NCBI RefSeq assembly: GCF_002979865.1 | Contig: NZ_PCPZ01000003.1 | Coordinates: 186,001-250,000 of the forward strand | DNA length: 64,000 bases | Source of the DNA: Arthrobacter sp. MYb214 | GTDB lineage: Bacteria; Actinomycetota; Actinomycetes; Actinomycetales; Micrococcaceae | Direction of reading: 5' to 3' | In this document: piece after piece, positions 43,918 to 52,323 of the stretch | Layout of the letters: the number at the start of each line of letters is the position of its first letter | Numbering within the stretch: the stretch's first letter is position 1 | Notes under the pieces: model-generated | Databases searched by the model: none | What the model was told of the DNA's origin: nothing | What the model saw: only the letters and a program-made list of their open reading frames with translations | Program-made: the position numbers and the translations under genes

Positions 43918-45398
43918 GCGAGCGTTACATGCATTTCATCAACGGCGAGCACATTGCTCCCAGCGAAGACCGTTTCTTCACCAGCACCAACCCGGCGACC
44001 CTCGATGAGCTTTACGAGGCCGCGCGTGGCAATGCCGAAGACGTGGATCGCGCAGTCAAGGCCGCCCACGAGGCATTCTCCGCACCCTCGTGGAGCACCC
44101 TGAGCGCTACCGCCCGCGGGCATCTGCTGCGCCGCCTGGGCGATCTGATCGGCGAGAACGCCGAGAAGCTGGCCCGCTTCGAATCCCTGGACAATGGCAA
44201 GCTGCTGCGCGAAATGCGCGGCCAGCTGGCCACCCTGCCCGAGTACCTCTACTACTATGCGGGACTGGCTGACAAGGTGCAGGGCGCCCAGATCCCGAGC
44301 ATGAACCCGGCGATCTTGAACTACACCCAGCGCGAAGCATTGGGCGTGGTCGGAGCCATTACCCCCTGGAACTCGCCGCTAACGCTGACCACCTCGAAAA
44401 TCGCCCCGGCGCTGGCTGCTGGCAATACCGTGGTAATCAAGCCGAGCGAGTACACCTCGCGGACCGTGCTGCTGCTGGCAGAGCTGGCAGACCAGGCCGG
44501 ATTCCCTCCGGGCGTCATCAACGTTGTCACCGGCTTTGGAGCCGAGGCCGGCGCCGCGCTGGTCAGCCACCCGCTGCTGGCCAAGATCTCCTTCACCGGT
44601 TCCACTGCCACCGGCTCGAAAATCGCCGCCGAGGCCGCCAGCCGCTTCATCGGCTGCACCCTGGAACTGGGCGGCAAGAGCCCGAACATCGTCTTCGATG
44701 ACGCCAACGTCGCCAATGCGGCCATGGGCGTGGTGGCCGGAATCTACGCCGCGGCCGGCCAGACCTGCATTGCCGGCAGCCGGGTCTTCGCCCACAGGTC
44801 TGTCTACGACGAGCTGCTGGAACGGGTTACCGAACGTGCCAAGTCCATTGTCATCGGAGATCCGCTCTCCGATGCCACCGAGCTAGGCCCGCTGGCGTTC
44901 GCCGACCAATTGGAAAAGGTCGCTTCCTATGTGAAGATCGGCGCAGACGAGGGCGCCAAAGTACTGGCCGGCGGCACCCGCCCCGAAGGCCTGGACCTGC
45001 CGGGCTACTATTTCTCCCCCACCGTGCTCACCGACGTCAATAACGACATGCGCGTGGTCCGCGAGGAGATCTTCGGCCCGGTGGCTGCGATCATGCCCTT
45101 CGAGCACGAAGACGAGCTGCTGTCCATGGCCAATGACACCGAGTACGGGCTGGCCGCCGGCGTGTGGACGCAGAACCTTGCCCGCGCCCATCGCATGGCC
45201 CGGAGGCTGGAGGCCGGCACGATCTGGGTGAACACCTACCGCGCGATGTCCCCGATGTCCCCTCGCCAAGGCTTCAAGAACTCGGGCGTTGGCATCGAGC
45301 ACGGCCTGGAATCCATGAACGAATACACCCGCCTCAAGAGCGTATGGATCAACACCGACGAGTCCCCCGTCGCAGATCCGTTTGTGATGCGCGGCTAA
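43914..45398 (+). CDS. NAD(P)-dependent aldehyde dehydrogenase
   Basis: 494 aa, the usual length. Cofactor-binding WNSPLTLTTSKIAPALAAGN near residue 152, catalytic Glu in LELGGKSPN near 250, catalytic Cys in GQTCIAGSR near 284, and the EIFGPVAAIMPF block near 385 are all intact. It oxidises an aldehyde or semialdehyde intermediate to a carboxylate. Its nearest named relatives are betaine-aldehyde and hydroxymuconic-semialdehyde types, but specificity cannot be read from sequence. Coupled to the hydrolase by ATGA. Confidence 0.88.
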   Translation: MSERYMHFINGEHIAPSEDRFFTSTNPATLDELYEAARGNAEDVDRAVKAAHEAFSAPSWSTLSATARGHLLRRLGDLIGENAEKLARFESLDNGKLLREMRGQLATLPEYLYYYAGLADKVQGAQIPSMNPAILNYTQREALGVVGAITPWNSPLTLTTSKIAPALAAGNTVVIKPSEYTSRTVLLLAELADQAGFPPGVINVVTGFGAEAGAALVSHPLLAKISFTGSTATGSKIAAEAASRFIGCTLELGGKSPNIVFDDANVANAAMGVVAGIYAAAGQTCIAGSRVFAHRSVYDELLERVTERAKSIVIGDPLSDATELGPLAFADQLEKVASYVKIGADEGAKVLAGGTRPEGLDLPGYYFSPTVLTDVNNDMRVVREEIFGPVAAIMPFEHEDELLSMANDTEYGLAAGVWTQNLARAHRMARRLEAGTIWVNTYRAMSPMSPRQGFKNSGVGIEHGLESMNEYTRLKSVWINTDESPVADPFVMRG

Positions 45399-45412
45399 GG
45401 AAAGGGAACCCC

Positions 45413-45619
45413 ATGCCACTGATCGATGTATCCATTGCCAAGGGCCGCAGCCCCCGGCAGCTGCGCGCCCTGATCGACGCCTTGCACCGGGCCGCCGAAG
45501 AAACCGTTGATGCGGCCCCCGAGAACATCACAGTCATCGTGCGCGAAGTCGACCATGAACATTGGTCCCGGACCAACCAAACCATCGCCGAACGCAACCG
45601 CACCCAGGCAACTGCCTAA
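45413..45619 (+). CDS. 4-oxalocrotonate tautomerase-like protein
   Basis: 68 aa. The mature N-terminal Pro (MPLIDVSIAKGRSPRQLRAL) acts as the general base in this family, which moves double bonds in unsaturated oxo-acids. The second half (ENITVIVREVDHEHWS) is the expected beta-hairpin region with the conserved Arg/Glu. AAGGAAAGG precedes the ATG at a good distance. It lies 14 bases after the aldehyde dehydrogenase. A role in rearranging an unsaturated ring-opened intermediate fits. Confidence 0.82.
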   Translation: MPLIDVSIAKGRSPRQLRALIDALHRAAEETVDAAPENITVIVREVDHEHWSRTNQTIAERNRTQATA

Positions 45620-45649
45620 GGGCAGCAGAGCAACGAAAGAAGGACAGAT

Positions 45650-46696
45650 ATGCGCTTTTCACTGTTCATCCACATGGAACGCTATGACGACTCGATCAGC
45701 CACGCACAGCATTTCGAGAACCTCGTCGAACTGACTCAAATGGCCGAAGCCGGTGGCTTCTCCACAGTCTGGATCGGCGAACACCACTCGATGGAATACA
45801 CCGTCTCCCCGAACCCGATCCCGCAGCTTGCTTACCTCGCGGCTCGGACCTCCACGATCCGGCTCGGAGCCGGCACCATCATCGCACCATTCTGGAACCC
45901 GATCCGAGCAGCCGGCGAACTCGCGCTGCTCGATGTCATCAGCAATGGCCGTGCCGAATTAGGCGTGGCACGCGGTGCCTACCAATTCGAATTCGATCGC
46001 ATGACCGATGGCATGAAGGCCACCGACGGCGGAGCCTCCATGCAGGAGCTCATCCCGGCAGTCAAGAAGCTTTGGGAGGGCGATTACGCCCACGACGGAG
46101 AAGTCTGGCAGTTCCCGACGTCCACTTCGGTGCCCAAGCCCGCGCAAAAGCAGATCCCTGTCTGGGTTGCCGCCCGCAGCCCCGAGTCACACGAGTACGC
46201 TGTGGCCAACGGGTGCCACGTCATGGTGACCCCGCTGATGAAGGGCGACGAAGAAGTCGAATCATTGGTCCAGAAGTACGAAGCCGCCATTGCCGCCCAC
46301 CCGGAGGTGCAACAGCGCCCCGACATCATGGTGCTTCGCCACACCTATCTGCACTCCGCCAACGAGCCAGAGGCCTGGCGCCCGGCCGCCGAAGGCATCA
46401 ACAAGTTCTACCGCACCTTCGATGCGGTCTTCGGCAACAAGGCGGAGCCGGTCAACGGCTTCATCGATCCCAGCCCGGAGGAGAAGTTCTCCGAACGCGA
46501 GGAATTCACCCCTGAGTCCCTGCACCGCACCGCAATGATCGGCACACCGGACGTGGTTGTTGAGCGACTGCGCCACTACGAAGATCTGGGCGTCAGCGAA
46601 TACAGCTTCTGGAGCGACAACGCCCTGAGCCACGAGGAAAAGAAACGCTCGCTGAAGTTGTTCATTGACGAAGTTGTGCCGAATTTCGTGAAGTAG
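45650..46696 (+). CDS. Luciferase-like flavin-dependent monooxygenase
   Basis: 348 aa, bacterial luciferase-like TIM barrel with class I features (FENLVELTQMAEAGGFSTVWIGEHH; VAARSPESHEYAVANG). These enzymes use reduced flavin from a separate reductase to insert oxygen. In TgnA/TgnB (trigonelline) and in Arthrobacter pyridine degradation such pairs open N-heterocyclic rings. The reductase here would be the SnoaL fusion on the divergent unit. AAGGA lies 5 bases before the ATG. Last gene of the GntR-headed operon. I rate the family certain and the ring-opening role inferred. Confidence 0.85.
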   Translation: MRFSLFIHMERYDDSISHAQHFENLVELTQMAEAGGFSTVWIGEHHSMEYTVSPNPIPQLAYLAARTSTIRLGAGTIIAPFWNPIRAAGELALLDVISNGRAELGVARGAYQFEFDRMTDGMKATDGGASMQELIPAVKKLWEGDYAHDGEVWQFPTSTSVPKPAQKQIPVWVAARSPESHEYAVANGCHVMVTPLMKGDEEVESLVQKYEAAIAAHPEVQQRPDIMVLRHTYLHSANEPEAWRPAAEGINKFYRTFDAVFGNKAEPVNGFIDPSPEEKFSEREEFTPESLHRTAMIGTPDVVVERLRHYEDLGVSEYSFWSDNALSHEEKKRSLKLFIDEVVPNFVK

Positions 46697-46720
46697 GCTG
46701 CGAAGAACCAGCCCGAACCG

Positions 46721-46758
46721 AGGCCGCCGTGCATCCGATTTTTCGGTGCCGGCGGCCT
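46721..46758. terminator. Terminator of the GntR-headed operon
   Basis: Stem AGGCCGCCG (46721-46729) with its complement (46750-46758), continued by GCA/TGC and CCGA/TCGG pairs around a TTTT loop, with two bulged bases. It follows the monooxygenase stop by 24 bases and lies 6 bases past the stop of the convergent VOC gene; TTT follows on the plus strand. Confidence 0.75.
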
Positions 46759-46764
46759 TTGCCA

Positions 46765-47550
46765 TCAGGCTTCAGATTCCTGTTTGCGCGACGGGGCGAT
46801 GATCGCGAACTCTGCGCCGGTGACGTCGCTGAGCACGGCCATGCGGCCGAAGTAGGAATCATGGGGCTCATGGATGATCGTGCCGCCGAGCTTCTCGGCG
46901 AGCGCCACGGTCTGTTCGGCATCCGCCACCGCGAAGTAGGCGCGCCAACCGGCCTTGGAATCCGGATAGCTGGAGATGTCGAAGATTCCGGCCACCGCCT
47001 CGGAACCTTGGCCGTAGGTGTGGTAGCGGAATTCGTCCGTGTCCGAGACCGGGGACAGGCACCAGCCCAGTGCTACACGGTAGAAGCGGGCCACCGCCTC
47101 GAAGTGCCTGGTGTGCAGCTCGTTCCAGATGCGGGTGCCCGGTGCGCGGCTGGCGGTTGTGTCTGCTGATTGGAATGCCTGGAAGAGTCCAACGCCGGTT
47201 CCCGCTGGGTCCCCGATGATGGCCATGGTTCCCTGGCCGGGAATGTCGATGGGCTTGAGATAGACCTTGCCGCCGTGCATCTTGGTGGCATAGGCGGCGG
47301 CGTGCACATCGGTCACATTCAGGTAGGTGGTCCAGGCATCTTGCACCTCGGAATCCGGGTCATTGGCAATGAAGCCGGTGGCCATTTCCCCGTTGAGGTA
47401 GACCTCGGCATATCCCTCGTCGCGGGTTTCCTCGTCATGGCGGACTTCCCAACCGAAAAGCTGCCCGTAGAACTGCGTGGAGCCCTCCATGTCGCTGGTG
47501 AGCAAATCGACCCAGCACGGCTCGGCTCGAGGATCCTTTGGTGCCGGCAT
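46765..47550 (-). CDS. VOC-family protein with two glyoxalase-like modules
   Basis: 261 aa from the ATG at 47550 (GGGGAA 3 bases upstream; the TTG 18 bases earlier has no site). Two tandem VOC modules: residues about 12-125 (PCWVDLLTSDMEGSTQFYGQLFGWEV) and about 135-255 (WNELHTRHFEAVARFYRVALGWC). Such two-module proteins (27-kDa antigen-like) bind small molecules or metals, and many are annotated hydroxylase or drug-binding proteins without proof. Metal ligands are not complete enough to predict a reaction. Convergent with the catabolic operon. Confidence 0.8.
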   Translation of the reverse strand: MPAPKDPRAEPCWVDLLTSDMEGSTQFYGQLFGWEVRHDEETRDEGYAEVYLNGEMATGFIANDPDSEVQDAWTTYLNVTDVHAAAYATKMHGGKVYLKPIDIPGQGTMAIIGDPAGTGVGLFQAFQSADTTASRAPGTRIWNELHTRHFEAVARFYRVALGWCLSPVSDTDEFRYHTYGQGSEAVAGIFDISSYPDSKAGWRAYFAVADAEQTVALAEKLGGTIIHEPHDSYFGRMAVLSDVTGAEFAIIAPSRKQESEA

Positions 47551-47741
47551 CGCTTCCCCATTCCACAATTCATCCAGCTCGTTTGGGCTGAGTCTATGTC
47601 CTTTTTACCCAGATCAGCAACGGAAATTTTCCATTGTTCAAGATATTTCGAAACTCAATACCTCGTACTGAACCGCAGTTCCAATATGGTTTAATGTGAC
47701 ACAACACACAATGCACTGCTGGGCGACCCGAGGAGTTCACC

Positions 47742-49301
47742 ATGAGCGTTTCCACATCCAATCTCACTGTTTCAGTGGCGGCCATCCTCGCAGAAGGGGC
47801 TGCCCGCTACGGCGAGCTGAACGCCATCACCGTCGATGGCCGCAGCACCACCTATGAGCAGCTGTGGGAGCAGGCCCGGCAATACGCCGGAGCTCTGCAA
47901 GCCCAAGGCATCGAGGCGGGCGACCGGGTGGCCTTGCTCATTCCCAACGTCACGGACTTCGCCCGCGCCTACTACGCGGTTCTGGCCCTGGGCGCCGTAG
48001 CGGTACCGGTCCACGCGCTGCTCAAGGCGCGCGAGATCTCCTACATCCTGGAGGATTCCGAAGCCAAGCTGATGATCTGCGCCGCACCCCTGCTCGCAGA
48101 AGGAGCAGCGGGGGCCGCCGCTTCCGGGGTGCCGGTGCTCAGCGTGCTGGCTCCGGAGGAATCGGGCGCCATCCGGTTGGAAGACCTGGCCCGGCACGCC
48201 GCGCCGATTGGCACCTACCTGCCGCGCCGCCCCGAAGACCTGGCCACGATCCTGTACACCTCGGGCACCACCGGCAAGCCCAAGGGGGCGCTGGGCACGC
48301 ATCTGGCGTTGATCGAGCAGACCCACACCACGTTGCTGAACACCATGGAATTGCGCCGCGGCGACAAGCTCTTCGGCGGGTTGCCGCTGTTCCACACCTT
48401 CGGCCAGACCTGCGTGCTCAATACCGGGCTGCGGGTGGGGGCCGAGGTCATGCTGTTACCCAAATTCACCGCCGAAGGGGCCCTGGAACTGTTGCTGGAG
48501 GCTGGCATCGACGTCTTCTTCGGGGTGCCCACGATGTATGTGGCCCTGCTCGAAGCGGGCAAGCAGCGCGAAGGGATGCCGGAAAAACTGCGCTACGCCA
48601 TTTCCGGAGGGGCCTCGCTTCCGGTATCCATCCTCACCGCCTTCGAGCAGCGCTTCGGCGCGCGGATCCACGAGGGCTACGGGCTGACCGAGACCTCTCC
48701 GGTGGCTTGCTTCAACCATGTGGGCGTCGACCCGCGGCCCGGAACCGTGGGCACCCCGGTCTGGGGCGTGGATGTGGAAATCGCCGATCCTGCCTGCCCC
48801 GATGAAATCCGGCTGCTGCCGCGCGGGGAGCTGGGCGAGCTGGTGGTGCGCGGGCACAACTTGTTCTCCGGCTACCTGAACCGGCCCGAGGCCACGGCCG
48901 AAGCGGTGGTTGATGGCTGGTTCCGCACCGGGGATCTGGGGACCAAGGACGAGGATGGCTACCTGCGCATCCTGGACCGGACCAAGGACATGATCCTGCG
49001 CAACGGCTACAACGTGTACCCGCGCGAAATCGAAGAGGTACTGGTTTCCCATCCGGAGATTTCCAATGCCGCCGTGTACGGGGTGCCGCACGAAACCCAC
49101 GGACAGGAGATTGCCGCATCGGTGACCTTGGAGGCCGGCTCCACGCTGGGCGCGCAGGAGCTGGTGGCGTGGGCCAGCAAGCAGATGGCCGCGTACAAGT
49201 ATCCGCGGCTGATCGAGATCGTCCAGGAATTCCCGCTGGGTCCCAGCGGGAAGATCCTCAAGCGCGAACTGGTTGCGCAGTTCACTGCCGAGCAGGACTA
49301 G
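47742..49301 (+). CDS. Acyl-CoA ligase (AMP-forming)
   Basis: 519 aa, ANL superfamily. Signatures: YTSGTTGKPKGA near residue 168 (ATP/AMP loop), GYGLTETSP near 310, YLRILDRTKDMILRNGYNVYP near 407 (hinge), and the C-terminal lysine in GPSGKILKREL near 506. It activates a carboxylic acid with ATP and CoA; medium/long-chain or aromatic acids are both possible. GAGG lies about 10 bases before the ATG. Convergent with the crotonase gene, 6 bases between stops, so they are not one transcript despite a plausible shared pathway. Confidence 0.85.
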   Translation: MSVSTSNLTVSVAAILAEGAARYGELNAITVDGRSTTYEQLWEQARQYAGALQAQGIEAGDRVALLIPNVTDFARAYYAVLALGAVAVPVHALLKAREISYILEDSEAKLMICAAPLLAEGAAGAAASGVPVLSVLAPEESGAIRLEDLARHAAPIGTYLPRRPEDLATILYTSGTTGKPKGALGTHLALIEQTHTTLLNTMELRRGDKLFGGLPLFHTFGQTCVLNTGLRVGAEVMLLPKFTAEGALELLLEAGIDVFFGVPTMYVALLEAGKQREGMPEKLRYAISGGASLPVSILTAFEQRFGARIHEGYGLTETSPVACFNHVGVDPRPGTVGTPVWGVDVEIADPACPDEIRLLPRGELGELVVRGHNLFSGYLNRPEATAEAVVDGWFRTGDLGTKDEDGYLRILDRTKDMILRNGYNVYPREIEEVLVSHPEISNAAVYGVPHETHGQEIAASVTLEAGSTLGAQELVAWASKQMAAYKYPRLIEIVQEFPLGPSGKILKRELVAQFTAEQD

Positions 49302-49307
49302 CGAACA

Positions 49308-50102
49308 CTACTGGGGCCGTCCACCGTAATCCGGTGTGCGGCGCGAGCAGAACGCGGATCTGCCTTCGGCCAGGTCCGCGTTCGCCCCGTTCTCTTCCCA
49401 CATCGCTTCCCACCAGCCCTCGGTGGCTTCTCCCTGGCGCACCAAGTTGATGGCCTCATTGGTGCGCGCAATGGAATATGGCGAGTTCGCGGACAGCTTG
49501 CCCAGCAGTGCGGCCAGCTCTTCTTCGAGCTGCCCATGGGCAATCACGCGGGTGAACATGCCCCAGCGTTCCGCCTCGGCAATGGAAATCTCCGCGCCGG
49601 AAAACAGCAGGTACTTGGCCCGGTGCTCCCCCACGGTACGCACCAGCCGTTCGATGCCCGGCCGCGGGAAAACCAGCCCGATTCTTGCTGGGGTGATCGC
49701 GAGTCGCACGTTATCCGAGGCCAACTGGATATCGCAGGCCGAGGCCAGCTGCCAGGCCCCGCCAAAGCAATGGCCTTCCACCACCGCGATGGTGGTTTTC
49801 GGGCAGCCCACGATGATCTTGTCGAGCAGGTCGAAATGGTTGATCAGCTCCCCGTCGGCGTCCCGGTCGAAGAGCACCTGGTCCATCTCGTCGATGGCAA
49901 TTCCAGCGCAGAAGTTCCCTTCCGCGCCGCGAACCACAATGGAACTGACCTCGTCGTCGGTCGAAAGGCCGGCAAAGGCGCCCACCAGCTGCAGGCACAT
50001 GTCCTTGGTGAGCGCGTTGAGTTGGCCCGGGTTATCCAGCAGCACCACGGCAGTGGACCCGGCTATTTCTACGCTGACCCGTGCTTCATTGTCCTTGCCC
50101 AT
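49308..50102 (-). CDS. Enoyl-CoA hydratase/isomerase family protein, atypical
   Basis: 264 aa from the ATG at 50102 (GGGAGGAA 4 bases upstream). Crotonase fold with the oxyanion-hole segments GNFCAGIAIDE and GHCFGGAWQLASACDI. Aligned by eye to rat enoyl-CoA hydratase, the first catalytic Glu (GGGCELA) is Gln (GGAWQLA), and the second (QPE-I) falls on Pro-Ala in ITPARIGLV. Both hydratase glutamates therefore seem absent, so simple hydration is unlikely. Decarboxylase, isomerase or lyase activity is possible. Confidence 0.82.
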   Translation of the reverse strand: MGKDNEARVSVEIAGSTAVVLLDNPGQLNALTKDMCLQLVGAFAGLSTDDEVSSIVVRGAEGNFCAGIAIDEMDQVLFDRDADGELINHFDLLDKIIVGCPKTTIAVVEGHCFGGAWQLASACDIQLASDNVRLAITPARIGLVFPRPGIERLVRTVGEHRAKYLLFSGAEISIAEAERWGMFTRVIAHGQLEEELAALLGKLSANSPYSIARTNEAINLVRQGEATEGWWEAMWEENGANADLAEGRSAFCSRRTPDYGGRPQ

Positions 50103-50154
50103 CAGGTTCCTCCCAGTCGCGTGCAAGCCGCAGAAGTTTTAGAGGCAATAGCAA

Positions 50155-50190
50155 TGCCCCCACTTCGCAATCTATCGCGAAATGGGGGCA
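50155..50190 (-). terminator. Hairpin upstream of the crotonase gene
   Basis: Arms of 14 bases (50155-50168 and 50177-50190) pair with one mismatch; G5/C5 core. On the minus strand it follows the sugar-transport operon and is succeeded by TTGCTATT. Probably a second terminator insulating the crotonase gene. Confidence 0.5.
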
Positions 50191-50264
50191 AGCTGTTGTC
50201 CAGGCTGGAAATTATTACTTCCCGGTTCGTTGTACGCGAATTGGAGCTAGGTGGCTGGATACGA

Positions 50265-50298
50265 CCCAGGGCCCGGTACGCTAATACCGGGCCCTGGG
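50265..50298 (-). terminator. Terminator of the sugar ABC operon
   Basis: Perfect 14-bp GC-rich stem (50265-50278 with 50285-50298), loop CGCTAA, 16 bases after the yjfF stop. No T-run on the minus strand, so it may stabilise the 3' end as much as terminate. Confidence 0.6.
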
Positions 50299-50314
50299 CC
50301 CTTCCCTTCCGGGC

Positions 50315-51304
50315 TTAATTTCGCCGCAAGGTAAGAATTCGTTGCAAGACCACGAAGATCAGCAGCAATCCGCCGATCACGATCTTGGTCCACCAGGAAC
50401 TCAAGGTTCCCTCGAAGGTGATGATGGTTTGGATCAGTCCGAGCACCATCACGCCAACCACCGAGCCGAGAATGAAGCCCATGCCGCCGACAAGCAGGGT
50501 TCCACCGATAACCACTGCGGCGATCGCGTCGAGCTCCATGCCCACACCGGTCAGCGCATAGCCCGAGCGCGAGAACATGGCGAAGAGGATTCCGCCCAGC
50601 GCCGCACAGGTGCCGGAGATGACGTAGACAACCACCTTGGTGCGTGCCACACGCAATCCCATCAGGGTGGCTGATTGCTCGCCGCCGCCCACCGCGTAAA
50701 CGGTGCGGCCGAAACGGGTGCGGTGCAGCACCCACCAGGACCCGGCAATCACCAGCACGGCGATGACCACGGCCGCGGTCAACCGCCAGCGCCCCGCAGA
50801 AACACCCCAGCTCGACAGGGCGACAAAACCCTCATCGCGGATCGGCACGGATTCCGGGGCGAAGATGAAGCACAGGCCGCGGGCCAAGAACATGCCGGCC
50901 AAGGTAGCCACGAAGGGCTGCACCTCGAAGTACTGGATCATCACTCCCATGCCCAGGCCGATGATCGACCCGCTGAGAATCGCGATAGGCAGCACCAGGG
51001 ACAACGGGATCCCGGCATTGAGCATGGTTGCGGTGATGACCGAGGACAGGGCCAGCACCGCACCGACCGACAGGTCGATGCCGCCGGTGAGAATCACGAA
51101 CGTCATTCCTGCTGCCAGCACGATCAAGTGGGCATTGTTGATGAACAGGTTGGATAGTACAGCGGGCGAAAGGAAATTCTCGTAGCGCACTCCGCCGATG
51201 ACGAGCATCAGCCCGAAGACGACCACAGTGCCCAGAACCGGCAGGTAGCGCCGGTCCACATTCAATTTGGATACGGACTTGCGCGGAACACTGAGGATGC
51301 TCAT
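50315..51304 (-). CDS. yjfF: Sugar ABC transporter permease, YjfF type
   Basis: 329 aa, about 9-10 helices, RbsC/YjfF family. Conserved LAAGMTFVILTGGIDLSVGAVLAL near residue 65 and AIAAVVIGGTLLVGGMGFILGS near 262, both parts of the sugar channel. It pairs with the preceding permease as in E. coli ytfQRT-yjfF, the galactofuranose importer. The start overlaps the ytfT stop by 4 bases. Last gene of the operon. Confidence 0.85.
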   Translation of the reverse strand: MSILSVPRKSVSKLNVDRRYLPVLGTVVVFGLMLVIGGVRYENFLSPAVLSNLFINNAHLIVLAAGMTFVILTGGIDLSVGAVLALSSVITATMLNAGIPLSLVLPIAILSGSIIGLGMGVMIQYFEVQPFVATLAGMFLARGLCFIFAPESVPIRDEGFVALSSWGVSAGRWRLTAAVVIAVLVIAGSWWVLHRTRFGRTVYAVGGGEQSATLMGLRVARTKVVVYVISGTCAALGGILFAMFSRSGYALTGVGMELDAIAAVVIGGTLLVGGMGFILGSVVGVMVLGLIQTIITFEGTLSSWWTKIVIGGLLLIFVVLQRILTLRRN

Positions 51305-52323
51305 GCTCCCACCTCCTGGTAGCGGCGGCGTTCGCGCAAGGAACCGAGCATGGCGCGCAGCCGGGTTGACATCATCAAGGTCACGGCAATGACCACGATG
51401 GCTTTGAATAGCGAAGTGACCAGCGGTGAAACGCCCAGAACGGTCACAGCCAGGCTCAGGGTGGTAATGATCAGCACGCCAATCATGGTGCCCGCGAGGT
51501 TGAACTTGCCGCCGGCCAGGGACGTGCCGCCGATAACCACGGCGAGAATGGCATCCAGCTCTATGAACAGTCCCGCATTGTTGGCATCAGCGGCCATGGT
51601 GTTGCCGGCGAAGATCAGTCCGGCCAGGCCCGATAGCAGGCCGCACAACACATAGACGGTGAATACCAGAGTTCTTGATTTCACCCCTGAAAGCCGGCTG
51701 GCTTCCGGGTTGATGCCTACCGCTTCGAGCAGCATGCCCAGCGCAGTACGCCGTACCACGAGGGCCACCACCGCAAACACGCCGTAAGCGATGATCGCGG
51801 CCACCGGCAGGCCCAGCACATAGCCCGAGGCCAGTTTGCTGAAAGGTGCGCTATTGACCGTGGTGATCTGGCCGTTGGTAATCAGCATGGCCACACCGCG
51901 GCCGGCAGTCATCAGGATCAGCGTGGCGACGATCGGCTGGATGCCGAAGTTCGCCACCAGCACGCCGTTGAATGCGCCGAGGATCAGGCACAGCCCCAAG
52001 GCCACGATGACGGCGCCGACGGCTGTACCTGCGGATCCCGGATTGGCCGAGCTGGCGATGAATGTCAGCGCCACGGCTCCGGAGATCGCGACGGTGGCAC
52101 CCACCGACAGGTCGATGCCGCGGGTGGCGATCACCAGAGTCATGCCCACGGCAACCAGCAGCAGCGGCGAGCTATTGCGCAGGATGTCTATGGGGGCACC
52201 GAACAGGTGCCCGTCCAGCACGCTGATGCCCAGGATGTCCGGGCGCTTGATGGTGCAGGCTAGCAGCAGCGCGAGCAGCGCAATCGCTGGCCAAAACAGG
52301 CGATGCTTGTAAATACGGGTCAT
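51301..52323 (-). CDS. ytfT: Sugar ABC transporter permease, YtfT type
   Basis: 340 aa, paralogue of the next permease. Motifs LLVAVGMTLVIATRGIDLSVGA and LDAILAVVIGGTSLAGGKFNLAGT are the same channel elements. The two would form a heterodimer with YtfR. Both ends overlap neighbours by ATGA. The N-terminus has the first helix at about residues 9-25. No defects seen. Confidence 0.85.
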   Translation of the reverse strand: MTRIYKHRLFWPAIALLALLLACTIKRPDILGISVLDGHLFGAPIDILRNSSPLLLVAVGMTLVIATRGIDLSVGATVAISGAVALTFIASSANPGSAGTAVGAVIVALGLCLILGAFNGVLVANFGIQPIVATLILMTAGRGVAMLITNGQITTVNSAPFSKLASGYVLGLPVAAIIAYGVFAVVALVVRRTALGMLLEAVGINPEASRLSGVKSRTLVFTVYVLCGLLSGLAGLIFAGNTMAADANNAGLFIELDAILAVVIGGTSLAGGKFNLAGTMIGVLIITTLSLAVTVLGVSPLVTSLFKAIVVIAVTLMMSTRLRAMLGSLRERRRYQEVGA

